Source: Diabrotica undecimpunctata
Taxonomy: Eukaryota; Arthropoda; Insecta; Coleoptera; Chrysomelidae
DNA length: 64,000 bases
Assembly (NCBI RefSeq): GCF_040954645.1
Contig: NC_092804.1
Coordinates: 39,151,753-39,215,752 of the forward strand
Direction of reading: 5' to 3'
Within the stretch, counting starts at the first letter, position 1. Each line of letters opens with the position of its first letter. The notes below the pieces were generated by a model, which was not told the origin of the DNA, did not search any database, and saw only the letters and a program-made list of their open reading frames with translations. Of this stretch, positions 22,491-32,577 are shown in pieces. Both the position numbers and the translations under genes were made by a program.

Positions 22491-22548
<58 letters not shown>
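22491..22548. repeat. (AT)n microsatellite
   Basis: A 58-bp AT run at the right edge of the inverted Penelope pair. Confidence 0.97.
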
Positions 22549-22551
<3 letters not shown>

Positions 22552-22568
22552 TCGTTTAATAGGTTAAC

Positions 22569-23434
22569 TAAATTTTTAAACGAGGCTCTTTACGGAATAG
22601 ACGAAGGCATCCTTCTAAATGGTGAAAGAGTAAACAATGTAAGATATGCCGACGACACCATGGTGATAGCAGATAGTTTAGAGGGACTTCAGAGGCTAAT
22701 GGACAGAATAAACGAGTACAGTCAACAGTACGGACTAAACATTAATACCCACAAAACCAAACAAATGATTGTCAGCAAGGAGAATATAAATGGGGCTCAT
22801 CTATACATTAATGGGACGCAGATAGAGCGAGTAAAACAGTATTGCTACCTGGGAAATATTATAAACGAAGAGTGGAGCAATGTACAGGAAATAAAGTGCC
22901 GCATAGGAAAGGCAAAAACGGTCTTTAACAAAATGAGCGCCATCTTCAAAAGTCACAACATATCCCTGGATACAAAAATGAGACATTTGAGATGCTATGT
23001 TTTCTCTGTGTTGTTGTACGGGGTGGAGGCATGGACGCTTACAGACACCACTATTAAAAAACTTGAAGCATTTGAGATGTGGCTTTATAGAAGAATGCTG
23101 AGAATATCATGGACAGCAAGGATCACGAACAACGAAGTTCTAGAAAAAATGAAGAAGGAACCAGAGATTGTGTTTACGATCAAACGCATAAAATTGCAAT
23201 ATCTGGGACACGTTATGAGAAATCAGCACCGTTACTCCCTGCTGCAGTCTATATTGCAAGGTAAAGTCAAAGGTAAGCGAGGACCCGGTAGAAGGAGAAT
23301 ATCATGGCTGCGGAATTTAAGAACATGGTTTAAGAAAACCTCAACGGAGCTGTTTCGAGCCGCAGCGAGCAAGGTCATGATTGCCAATATGATTTCCAAC
23401 ATCCGAAACGGATAGGAACCAGAAGAAGAAGAAG
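22569..23434 (+). mobile_element. RTE-E LINE, 5'-truncated, with 11-bp target-site duplication
   Basis: Flanked by AATAGGTTAAC (22558-22568) and AATAGGTTGAC (23435-23445), identical but for one base. The insertion ends in a (GAA)n tail (AGAAGAAGAAG at about 23421-23434). It begins inside the RT domain. It landed between the Penelope structure and a piggyBac 5' end. Confidence 0.88.
22570..23415 (+). pseudogene. RTE-E reverse transcriptase C-terminal half, open frame
   Basis: The frame is open from the insertion start to the stop at 23413-23415. It reads FLNEALYGIDEGI, NVRYADDTMVIADS (catalytic YADD), GLNINTHKTKQMIVSK, YCYLGNIINEEW (thumb), VFSVLLYGVEAWTLT, LEAFEMWLYRRMLRISWTAR, LQYLGHVMRNQHRYSLLQ and GKRGPGRRRISWLRNLR. 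Endonuclease, motif A and the N-terminal RT blocks are missing through 5' truncation, so it cannot be autonomous. No stop codon within it suggests a fairly recent insertion. Confidence 0.9.
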
Positions 23435-23445
23435 AATAGGTTGAC

Positions 23446-24255
23446 AGCGTTACCGGTCCCCTCGGTTCGTTAATATTAAAATGCGCTATGTGAAAGCGCT
23501 TCGTTAATATTCGTTTTTTTTTAATGTTAAAAACAGCAATACACTTTTCTTAAGATTCGAAAGATTTGTAAAAAAAATAGTACAGAGACAATACAATTTG
23601 TTACTCTGGTACGACATCACTCCTATGGGACAGACACATATTTATATATGCATACTTGCGCAATCAATCAACGTTTAGTATCGTTTATATTTCAATAGCA
23701 GGTGTATTTTCTTCCGTCTTTTATTAGTCTAAAAATGTCATTTTGCGTTAAAAATATTTTATTTTTAACTCAAATAGCTGATACAAATAAAACAAAAACT
23801 GTAGAGTGTAACAAACCGAGTACTTCAGTTGAAAATAAAAAATTTAACGAAGGTAACTCAAGTACTGTAAATGCGCACTAAAGTACAACTGATTCCAGAG
23901 ACCTTGAGCTTGCAGAGTTGCCAAATAGTGACAGTGAAAATGAACGGGACGATCTTTTTGATTTGGACAATTGTGTAATTGACAAAAACTATGTTCTTTC
24001 TTCAGATGAATCGTACAGTGATGTAAGTGCGAGCAATTTATTCGATGATGACAACGAGACAAAAATTGAAAGCCAAAAATGTCAGAATCTAAAAATGATG
24101 ATGAGAACAAGTGGCATGATATAGATGAGAGCGACAATGAAGCTGGTGAGTTGAAACAATATCAAGATATGTCTATATTACACTTTAACGTTAACAATAA
24201 AAAATCCTATAGACATTTACAAGTTATTTGTAACTGATGATCTTTTACAGAACAT
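23446..24255 (+). pseudogene. piggyBac-type element, 5' part (acidic N-terminus and start of transposase domain)
   Basis: A repeated TTCGTTAATATT unit (about 23467 and 23505) lies in the presumed 5' subterminal region. From ATG 23735 the plus strand encodes MSFCVKNILFL and, after an in-frame stop near 23880, an acidic region (NSDSENERDDLFDLDN, SSDESYSDVSASN). A frameshift follows, then NPIDIYKLFVTDDLLQNIVE ending at 24255. The last block matches the start of the piggyBac DDE domain (xxPxxxFxxFFxDxLLxxIVxxTN). The catalytic domain is absent because an R1-type LINE 3' end follows immediately. Confidence 0.7.
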
Positions 24256-25560
24256 TGTTGAATGCATCGTGTTTAAGCCAAAGCTACCGACCCCGGGAGA
24301 CCGGTAACGCACACTTCCATGGTTTACATATTTTGGGAACGCAGTCAAACTGTTAACGTCTGAACTGTCGTGCGTACAGGTTACAGCGACCTTCGAAAAT
24401 GTATGGTGACAAGTGCCACCGTTAAGGCCAAAAGAATTAAGCAGGTTGGGGATGTTATGATATCTCATGACACGAGTAGACAGAACAAGTCTGTTGCGAG
24501 TGGCATGCGCCTACAGGACTGTGTCTGCGGCAGCCTTATGGACCAGCACTGGATGTGTTCCGTTGCATGTTTTGGTGGTGGAAAAAAAAGAGCTTTATGA
24601 GAGAAAAGGTCCAAACCTTACTGTGGCCGAGAGAAGACAGGAAAGGGAAAGGTCAGTTGAAAGATGGCAAGAAGAATGGAACAACACGGAAGATGTGGCA
24701 CAGTGGACGAAAATGCTGATCTCGAACATAAGAGATTGGGTGGACTGTGGCCACAGGCGACTGGATTATTTCCTGACGCAGCTGCTCACAGGACACGGGT
24801 GTTTTAGGGCCTACCTCTATAGGATCGGAAAGGCTGGTATAGATGAATGCCTATACTGTGGATACTCGGACACTGTGATACATACGATGTTAGATTGCAG
24901 CAGATGGATAGTGGAAAGGAACAGAATGGAGAGAGAGACAGGTGTGAATTTTGTTACAGTGAGAGAAATGATTGAGAGAATGATTGAAAATAAATTAGTT
25001 TGGACTAACATACACAGCTATAACCGTGCAGTGATCAAGAAAAAGGAAGAGGAAGAAAGACTGCTGGACCAACGCTAAAGGTAAGAGTGAATGATGCTGA
25101 AAGGTGAAGCTAGAAAAATGGGTCACACTGTATGAGTTAGAATGCGTGAGTTAGACTGTGGGGAAAGAGGAAATGCCCATCTGGGAATAATGCCGAACTA
25201 TTAGCGATGAGTGTCTTCTACGCGCTACCTGGAACGAGACAGGGAGCCTCCTTGCTGATGAATAGAGTGTGGATGTGTATGAATGGAGAATTAATGCATA
25301 AAGGTAGTGATTCGGAAGTGATGCCGGCCTTACAGCGGCCATTCTGCTTCCGGATCGCTGGATAACAGAGGAGGGTCTGGTTTAGGAGGTAGGCGTTTGG
25401 CGTAGACTCGGCGACGAGAGGGCATTTTAAAATACCTCGGGAACTATCACCGGGAGTACGAAGAACGAATCCTGCACTAAAGTTAGTCAGGCGGCGTCCT
25501 GGACTGAGATGTGTTTTGAAGATTCCAGACCCCCTCTCTATAAAGACGAAAAAAAAAAGT
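24256..25560 (+). pseudogene. R1-clade LINE, 3' end with CCHC knuckle and poly(A)
   Basis: The GC-richer block begins abruptly at 24256. The frame 24467-25078 reads RTSLLRVACAYRTVSAAALW, GCVPLHVLVVEKKELYERKG, a long helical linker, WVDCGHRRLDYFLTQLLTGH, GCFRAYLYRIGKAG and ECLYCGYSDTVIHTMLDCSR. This gives the C-x2-C-x7-H-x4-C knuckle that ends R1/TRAS-type ORF2 proteins. The reverse transcriptase and endonuclease are missing. About 480 bp of 3' UTR ends with GACGAAAAAAAAAAG at about 25547-25560. The insertion truncates the piggyBac gene on its left. Confidence 0.82.
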
Positions 25561-26395
25561 TGTGGGTGTTAGACTTAATTGCCGACGTTTGATATTTCAG
25601 CTATTATGCAAATTATAAACGTTATTGCGTGGCATTTATGTCATTTTCGTTGTCAATATATAGGTACATTGTTATCCAATAAACAGATTAAATTAAATTT
25701 TTAGTGCAAGTTATTTTTCCTAAGTAAAACTAATTTTACCTTACTAAAATCACAGCCCGCGATATTTTTATTGCACAGACTATTCTAATTAAGTTTTTTC
25801 GATGGATCTATATTTCCAATTAAGTATACGATTAAGCAACTTTTTTGTTTCTTAATTTTGTTACGATTAATTTACTTTATAATAGAAAACTTTTTGAGCG
25901 CTCTTGTTTTTAATTCTTTAATTAGGTTGTGGTTTGGAGGATAATGTTTAATTGGTTTACTGAGGCTTCTTTTATAATACGTATAATTATAACTTTAAAT
26001 GCAGCTTTTCTGGATTCTACAATCCTCAATCCAAGTCGCTAAGTAATTTGCGGACAAAGACCGAATGATTCTTTGTGAAAATGAACAACGACTTAAAAGA
26101 GGAGAATCTATTTACCTTACCTGTTGGGTTTTATTGTCGATTAAGCTCGGCGGATTCTCGAAGTGGGAAATTTGTTGGTTTATTTTCTTTTTAAGTTTCT
26201 CCAGACGTGGCGTCTATAGAATTCTAGGAAAATAGATGTAAATAACATAAAAAATAATTCGAAATATAATAATTTGGATGCATACATTATTAAGAAATTA
26301 GTAAGAAATTAGTAATAACATAATAAATCCACAAAAAAAGATCGAAAATATAAAAAGGATTTCGTTTAAAAAGAGCTGCAAATATATTATATAAA
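25561..26395. other. Unassigned, mostly AT-rich DNA
   Basis: No recognisable domain. A GC-richer patch at about 26110-26220 has no identity I can assign. Confidence 0.4.
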
Positions 26396-26660
26396 GCTTC
26401 CAAAAAATCAATCGAAAGGGAAAATACTAAAAGGTGGAAAATAATATAGTATTCATGGATATATACCAAAATTCGAAGTTGGTTTACAAAACAAGGAAAA
26501 TAAATAAAACAGCAAGAATACATGACAAACAAGTAAAAAAGCTGAAATAAAAATAAACTAAAACAAAATATGTATTTATTAGACGAGAATAACACTATTA
26601 TAAGTGACATTAAAGGACAAATCAAAATGTGGAAGACTTCATATGGAAGATTTATTTGAG
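26396..26660 (+). pseudogene. Possible LINE linker-region relic
   Basis: The plus strand includes LLDENNTIISDIKGQIKMWK near 26575-26635, resembling the pre-RT linker of RTE-type ORFs (xLLDExGxIITDxxEIxxRW). The surroundings contain many stops. It is a weak, isolated match. Confidence 0.3.
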
Positions 26661-26786
26661 AAAAAAGATAAGAAAATGGGAAATAAAATTAAACACACAG
26701 CTCCAAATTTATGTAACAATAAAACACTGAAAACTTTGTTTTCAAAACTTCCACAAAATTTATTTTAAATTCTTATCACTACAGCT

Positions 26787-26811
26787 GTTTCGGCTGATCG
26801 CCTTTCTCAAG
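26787..26811 (-). ncRNA. Hammerhead-like motif downstream of the Penelope ORF
   Basis: The minus strand reads CTTGAGA (26811-26805), AA, a GGC...GCC hairpin over GATCA, then GAAAC (26791-26787). The block order is that of a hammerhead core, but CUGANGA is degraded to CTTGAGA. Its position just past the stop codon of a Penelope-like ORF supports homology. Confidence 0.4.
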
Positions 26812-26848
26812 TGATCTGTTTTTGGCATGGGTTTACACTTTATAGTCT

Positions 26849-29022
26849 CTAATGAAATAGGTTGAGGAGGGGAGAACTGTTTGTCTCAAGCTGGTAATTC
26901 AGAATTATATCTGTGTTTTTTAATTTGTTGATTTCCATAGATTCTAACAAAGATAGCTTAAGACCTTTATTTTGAATGTGGAGAATTTTAAATTGGTGAA
27001 GGTGAAGTGCGTCTGTAAAATCTGTTTTTCTATTATTGAAAGCCCTTTTATGTTCTGCTATTCGTTTATTAAAATTTCTACCTGTTTGACCAATGTAAGT
27101 TTTTGGGTAGTGGCCACATTTAAGTTTGTACACACCACTGTGTAAGTGTTTTTTATGTTGGCTCTTGTTGTTTTTAATATATTTGCCTAGGTTGTTATTT
27201 GTTCTGAAAGCTGGTGTTATTCCTTTCTTTTTTATGTGTTTGGCTATTTTTGTTGATATTTTGCCTGTATATGTAATCGAGCAGAAGGTACTGGGTTTTT
27301 TCTCTGGTGGTGGAAATACTAAGTTCAGGGCTTTCTTGCGTAGTTTTTGATTTAACATTTTAATAATTGTTTGTTCGTTGTATCCATTGTTTACTGCTAT
27401 TTGCTTAATGATATTTAATTCTGTCTCAAAATTGTATTTTGACATAGGAATTGCTGTTAATCTATGTAACATACTATGATAGGCTGCCAGTTTATGTTGT
27501 GTGGGATGGGATGATGAATTGTGAATAGTCGTGTCAGTATGGGTAGGTTTATGAAATATGGAGAAGTCATGTTTGTTTTTAAGTTTGGTAATTTTTAAAT
27601 CTAAAAAATTTATGGATTGATTTTGTTCTGTTTCTATTGTAAATTCAATATGACTATGAAGAGAATTAATATACAATAAAAATTGGTCAAGTTGCCTGTT
27701 AGTTCCTGTGAAACATACCAGTACGTCGTCTACGTATCTCCACCAATATAAAAACTGTTTGAATATGGGATGTTTTGAAATCTTTGTCTCTAGATGATCC
27801 ATAAAAATATCTGATAGCAATGGGCTTAGAGGATTGCCCATTATAAGTCCTGCACTGTTATTTGTATATAATTCATTATTAAATTCAAAGTAGTCCTGGT
27901 TTATGCAAACTTCAAGAAGATGTAAAATTTCAGATGTAATGATTGGATTTGTACTATTTTGGTCTAAAAGGTTTTTTACTAGAATAAAAGTTTCTGTAGG
28001 AGGGATACTAGGAAAAAGATTTTTTACGTCAAATGAAATTAATCTGGAGTTGTTAGGTAACTAAAAATGTTGTATTTTATTGACTAGTTCTATTGTATTT
28101 TTTATGGTAAATTTAGGTGAAAATTTAGTGTGTTCTAAAATAATCTCCAACAGTTTTTTTGAAAGTTTATATGACGGAGCTGTATAAAAAGACACTACAG
28201 GTCTTATTGAGTGATCCGGTTTGTGTAGTTTAATGAAAGAGTATAATTTAGGAGGCTGTGGGTTCATGATACTGAGGTATTTCTGTTCTATTGGATTTAC
28301 TATTGATTTTGAATTTTCTAACGCTAGCTTAATTTGTTTTTGATACTTTTCTGTTGGATCTTTGTGCAACGTTTCAATGTTTTGATTATTTAAAAATTCT
28401 ATTGTTTTGTTATTATATTATATTTTATCTATAGCAATAGTAGTGTTACCTTTGTCTGGTTTTGTAAACATTATGTTGTTTTCTATTGATTTATTTTTAA
28501 TTGAAATGGCTGTTTTATTCTCTTTGTAACAGGAATTTTTGGTTTCACTACACACTTCTGTAATAGATTTTGCAATTATACTTTTTTCGATATTGTTAGC
28601 AGTTTTGTTTAATGCTACTTCACATTCTACACCTAAATATTCTAAAGTTTTCTGATTATTATGTTGGGGCAAGTTGTGTTTAAATCCTTTCTCTAAAAGT
28701 TGTATCTCGCTATTACTAAATTTAGTATCTGTAAAATTTATAAATCTATTGAAAAAATTATGGTTCGAAAAATTTCTTGTATAATGAATATTGGGTTTTT
28801 ACTATTGCAAATTAGATTATTTAGTTTTTTACACTGTGTATTGAATTTTTTATCTATTATATTATCTATATTGATTCTCACGTTAGAATCTAGGATGTCA
28901 AATTCTATATTATTTAATCTATAATTTAATTCTGAGTGACATACCTTAAGATAAACAGCTATGATATCCCGCTTCTTGTATTGGTATTTTCTGTCGTCTT
29001 TCAGCCATCTGAAATTTAACAA
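26849..29022 (-). pseudogene. Penelope-like polyprotein: RT plus GIY-YIG, three lesions
   Basis: Sense order: FRWLKDDRKYQYKKRDIIAV (start about 29022) in the N-terminal region, a frameshift near 28790, then FTDTKFSNSEIQLLEKGFKH, GVECEVALNKTANNIEKS and FTKPDKGNTTIAID. A stop at 28415-28417 is followed by YSFIKLHKPDHSIRPVVS (RT fingers). A stop near 28058-28060 is followed by SRLISFDVKNLFPSIP (motif A region). The frame 27841-26849 carries MGNPLSPLLSDIFMD and WRYVDDVLVCFTG (motif C YVDD), then NFLDLKI, and at the C-terminus the GIY-YIG blocks SGVYKLKCGHYPKTYIGQTG, NFNKRIAEHKRAF and a conserved ESMEI. Catalytic RT Asp pair and YIG are intact. Three breaks in about 720 codons make it recently inactive. 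Confidence 0.9.
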
Positions 29023-29025
29023 AAT

Positions 29026-29345
29026 CTAAAATTAAGTATGCTTTGATTAAAATAAAAAATAACCTGGATTTGACAATCTCCCAATAGATGTAAGAAAACT
29101 AACTAACCAGAGATGTATTAACACGACAAGACATAGATATGAAAAAATCTGAAAGACAGAATTTATAGAAATATTTTTTTTTGTTCGTTTACTATGCAAT
29201 CAGTAAAAAAGAAAACATAAACACATTTGTTGACTTAACATCATTGGCGCGAGGAGAAATAGTTCAATAAATATTTACTCTACATGAATATTATAGCTAT
29301 CGATTCTAACTCAAGAATGGTAAATTTAATGGTAATGTTTACTTC
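29026..29345. other. Unassigned AT-rich DNA
   Basis: No gene or repeat recognised in this about 320-bp gap between the Penelope-like element and the Jockey-type LINE. Confidence 0.4.
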
Positions 29346-29349
29346 AGGA

Positions 29350-31893
29350 GTGTGGTTTGTCCAATAAATTTAACGCTAACATATGTGGGTGGTTCTCTAA
29401 TCATTGTAAATATTTATCACTATGTGAAACTATCACTTCACTCACAGTTGGCGCTTGTAGGTATTGTAGTATGCCTTTTTTGCTTACAAACTATGGCGCA
29501 TCAGATATTGCTCGCAATACCTTGTTTTGAAATCAGTGCCCTACACGTCCAAATTGGCTTCAGTATGACATTGTACGCTGGTAGTTTTTTTCTCAACGAC
29601 AACTGAGACTTTCTTCCGAGTAACCAAAAATATTTTCTATGTGTTATCAAGATGTTTACTTTTTTCCCTATATGAGTTTTCCAGGTAAGTCTCTTGTCCA
29701 TATGTAAGTACTTTACAGTATCTACCGTTGGTAGGGGAGCATTGTTGAGTAATATTTGAGGTAAATCGCTATGGCATTTAGTGAATACTATGTGACTTGA
29801 TTTATATTCATTGAGTTTTATCTTCCACTTCTTAGTCCATTTCTGGACTTAATTTAAGTTTTCTTGGAGTTGTTCTGCTGCAACAACGGGATCTGAATGT
29901 ACCGTCATTATTGCGGTATCGTCCGCAAATGTGGCTGTATGTACATTATTGTCAGTAGGCAAATTGGAGGTAAATAGTAGGTAAAGAATCGGCCCAAGAA
30001 CGCTACTTTAAGGAACGCCTGTCTTTGTGAGATGTACATTGGTTATTACATCTTCATATTTTACCTAGATATACCTTTCTTTTAGGTACGAGTATAGTAT
30101 GTCATACATGTTCTGGTGTAGGTCCCTTTTTCGTTTATACAATAGTCCTTGATGCCACACCTTGTCAAAAGCTTGACTACACCGATGAATACAGTTGAGC
30201 AATATTGCTTATTTTCAAAAGAGTTTTGGATTAATTCTACCAGTCGATGGATCTGTGCAATTGTTGAATGTTTAGCTTTAAATCCAAATTGGTGTGTAAG
30301 TAGAAGTTCTTTTTCTGCAATAATTATTATTAGCCTCTTAGCTAGTAACTTTCTCACAATTTTCGATATGACAGGCAATAGACTTATAGGTCGGTAAGAA
30401 GTTGTCTCGTGTTGAAGTTTACCAGGTTTTGGAATAAGGATTATTTGCGCTATCTTCCATTGGGCGGGAAAATATTTAAGTCTTATGACGGCGTTTGTAA
30501 GGTAGGTTTACATAAGTATCCCTTTTCGCGGTAGTTTTTTTATAATTTTTCCAGTTGTTATTAAGTTGTGTCCTGGAGCTTTTTTAGGGTCTAGCTTTGT
30601 TTTGATAATACAATGTACCTTATTTGGTGTAACATGCTGTATTTTTTACCTGATGGTATTTTTAAATCAAGAAAGACTACGATTTCGTTATCTGTATCCT
30701 CTCGTGTTAAGAGAGGAGGTTTAAAACTGTTTCAAGGTGTGAAGCAAAAATTTCTACTTTCTCTTTATTTGTTTTTGTCCAACTTCCATCAGGTTTCTTT
30801 ATGTGTTATTTGGATTGCTTTAATTTTTGAATTGCTTTCTATAAGCTATAATTTGTATCCTCTGTTGATGTTAGGTTTTGAACATAGTTTTGGAAGGTCT
30901 CGTTTTTGCCAGATCCTTCTTAGGTGGCGTTTTTCTTTAATCTTCTCTCTTATACTAGGAGGGCAGTGACTTCTGTTTTGAGTTCTGACCAATGGTGGAG
31001 TTAATTCCCTGCAATTAATACAGTATGCTTCAGCATACTGTACTGTATTAATTCTGTAAATTTTTGCACTTGGTTTTCCAATTCTTGGTGTGTTTTTAAA
31101 GATATGTTGAGGTTTACTTTTTTTTCTTATATTTCTCTAAACAGATTCCAGTTGCTAGCTTGATTGTGGAGTATCAGTGGTTTTGTTTTTGTTGGATATT
31201 TGTATGAATCGTAACTATTACTGGTGTATGATCAAAGGCAATATCATAATTAGGTTCGATAGTCAGGTATTTGTTAGAGAATCCTTTGGTTACAAAGAAA
31301 TCAAGACCCTTTGGGTATTTCTAGCTATCAGTAGGCCATAGGTCCAGGAGATGTATAGGTGGATAGCTGATTTAGGTGTAGTATTTAAATGACTTGATAA
31401 AGTTTTCTTTCTCTTCCTGGAGCTGTTAGTCAAGATCTCCAGCTTGTGTGTTTAGCGTTATAGCCACCTTCTGCTAGGAATATGTTGTCATTTTATCTAA
31501 ATATTTCTATACACATTTATTTATTTGCCTGGTAATTTGTAGGTAATACGCCGCTGTTATTGTAATGGGTCTATTCCAATCCTCTATTACTACGCTGGTT
31601 TCCTTTATGTCATTTTTTTAGAGATTTTATAGAAATAATACCCTAATATTGTTTCACATCTACATCCATATCATTTGCTAAGAAACTAAACGATAAATGC
31701 TATAGGTAATACGATAGGTAATAATATGATAGGTAATACGCCGCTGTTATTGTAATGGGTCTATTCCAATCCTCTATTACTACGCTGGTTTCCTTTATGT
31801 CATTTTTTTAGAGATTTTATAGAAATAATACCCTAATATTGTTTCACATCTACATCCATATCATTTGCTAAGAAACTAAACGATAAATGCTAT
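29350..31893 (-). pseudogene. Jockey-clade LINE (endonuclease remnant and reverse transcriptase, antisense)
   Basis: The minus strand reads DWNRPITITAAY and GGYNAKHTSWRS (end of the Jockey endonuclease, near 31450-31610). A linker with HCPPSIREKIKEKRHLRR follows, then KYFPAQWKIAQIILIPKPGK (30480-30420), YRPISLLPVISKIVRKLL, LTHQFGFKAKHSTIAQIHRL (near 30280), GP-LYLLFTSNLPTDN, TFADDTAIMTVHSD (near 29930, catalytic FADD), and the thumb MDKRLTWKTHIGKKVN (29701 downward). Motif A is damaged by an internal loss. Several stops are present. Upstream it is disturbed by a 190-bp-spaced duplication (31541-31893). Confidence 0.82.
31541..31893. repeat. Direct duplication of 163 bp inside the Jockey-type copy
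   Basis: 31541-31703 and 31731-31893 are identical direct copies, offset by 190 bp. The 27 bp between them consist of ATAGGTAAT-like units that also border the copies. The repeat covers part of the degenerate endonuclease region. Identity implies a recent local duplication, or an assembly artefact. Confidence 0.95.
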
Positions 31894-32029
31894 ATCCTAT
31901 GTAAAATCTCATGTTAAAATAAATACTGCAATAGAAATCACAATCTCGAACGTCATCTATTAAAACTGTTTCTTAAAATGACATACCACAAGCTGTGTGG
32001 TACATTTGAAGAATTTAAATTTTTCAACC
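31894..32029. other. Unassigned DNA between LINE copies
   Basis: About 135 bp, no identity assigned. Confidence 0.3.
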
Positions 32030-32575
32030 GGGACGTATTCTTTTTCCATCCACGTTACCTTGCATAACCAATCAACTCATTGTTCATTTCTTATTATGTG
32101 ACCAGAGTAGCTTATGTTTATTTTTCTCATAATGTTGAGTATTTCTTTTTCTTTTTTAATCTTTTTTAATGTTTTTGTGTTTTTCACATGTTGTGTCCAT
32201 GATATTTTTCACATTCTTCGATAATACCACATCTCAAAGATGGCAAGTCTGTTTTCCGTTGCGTCGGTAATAAATTGTCCAAGCTTAAACTCAATATAAA
32301 AGGGTAGAGAATACGTAGCATTTCAATACTCTAGTTCTAATTTGTGTTCCCAGTTTTCCACTGCGTAATACGGCTTTCATCTTATTATAAGCGTTTACGG
32401 TCATCTCAATGAGCCGTTTTATTTTAAGGTGGTAGTCCCATTGTTCATTTAGCTCAGATCCCAAGTAATTGTATCTGGTTACTTCCTCTAAGGCTTGTCC
32501 TTTAACGTAGATTGTTTCGTCTTCAGTATTCTTACTGACAATTATGACTTGTTTTGTGTTCGGAGGCAATATTTT
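32030..32575 (-). pseudogene. RTE-type (E-like) LINE C-terminal fragment
   Basis: Sense reading from 32569: TKQVIIVSKNTEDE (end of palm), RYNYLGSELNEQWDY (thumb), KCYVFSTLLY, then a shift into RLAIFEMWYYRRM and KISWTQHVKNTKTL, and INISYSGHIIRNEQ. The order and motifs match the RTE-E copy at 22.6 kb (EAFEMWLYRRMLRISWTAR and LQYLGHVMRNQ). One stop and a frameshift are seen. A poly(T) of nine at 32569-32577 abuts its truncated 5' end. Confidence 0.75.
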
Positions 32576-32577
32576 TT

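Larger units (their letters stand above)
21068..22494. mobile_element. Head-to-head pair of Penelope-like 3' ends (640-bp inverted repeat)
   Basis: Left arm 21068-21706 and right arm 21855-22494 are inverted copies of about 640 bp differing at few positions, separated by 148 bp. Each arm carries the C-terminal end of a GIY-YIG coding region, a 3' UTR and a hammerhead-like motif, and each runs outward into (TA)n. The spacer belongs to the right-hand copy and encodes the start of the GIY-YIG domain. Inverted, 5'-truncated pairs joined at their heads are characteristic of Penelope-like integrations. Confidence 0.85.
26700..29025 (-). mobile_element. Nearly full-length Penelope-like element (antisense)
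   Basis: One ORF spans 29022 to 26849, encoding the N-terminal region, reverse transcriptase and GIY-YIG domain in the order diagnostic of Penelope-like elements. A 3' region of about 150 bp contains a hammerhead-like motif at 26787-26811. Terminal boundaries and flanking duplications were not resolved; coordinates at the edges are approximate. Confidence 0.88.

Noticed and set aside
24370..24600. Plus-strand ORF overlapping the R1 fragment
   Set aside because: Frame shadow; the adjacent frame carries the R1 motifs.
26290..26625. Minus-strand ORF rich in Phe, Leu and Tyr (111 aa), as a membrane protein
   Set aside because: Hydrophobic bias is typical of antisense frames through AT-rich DNA; there is no start context, conservation or splice sites.
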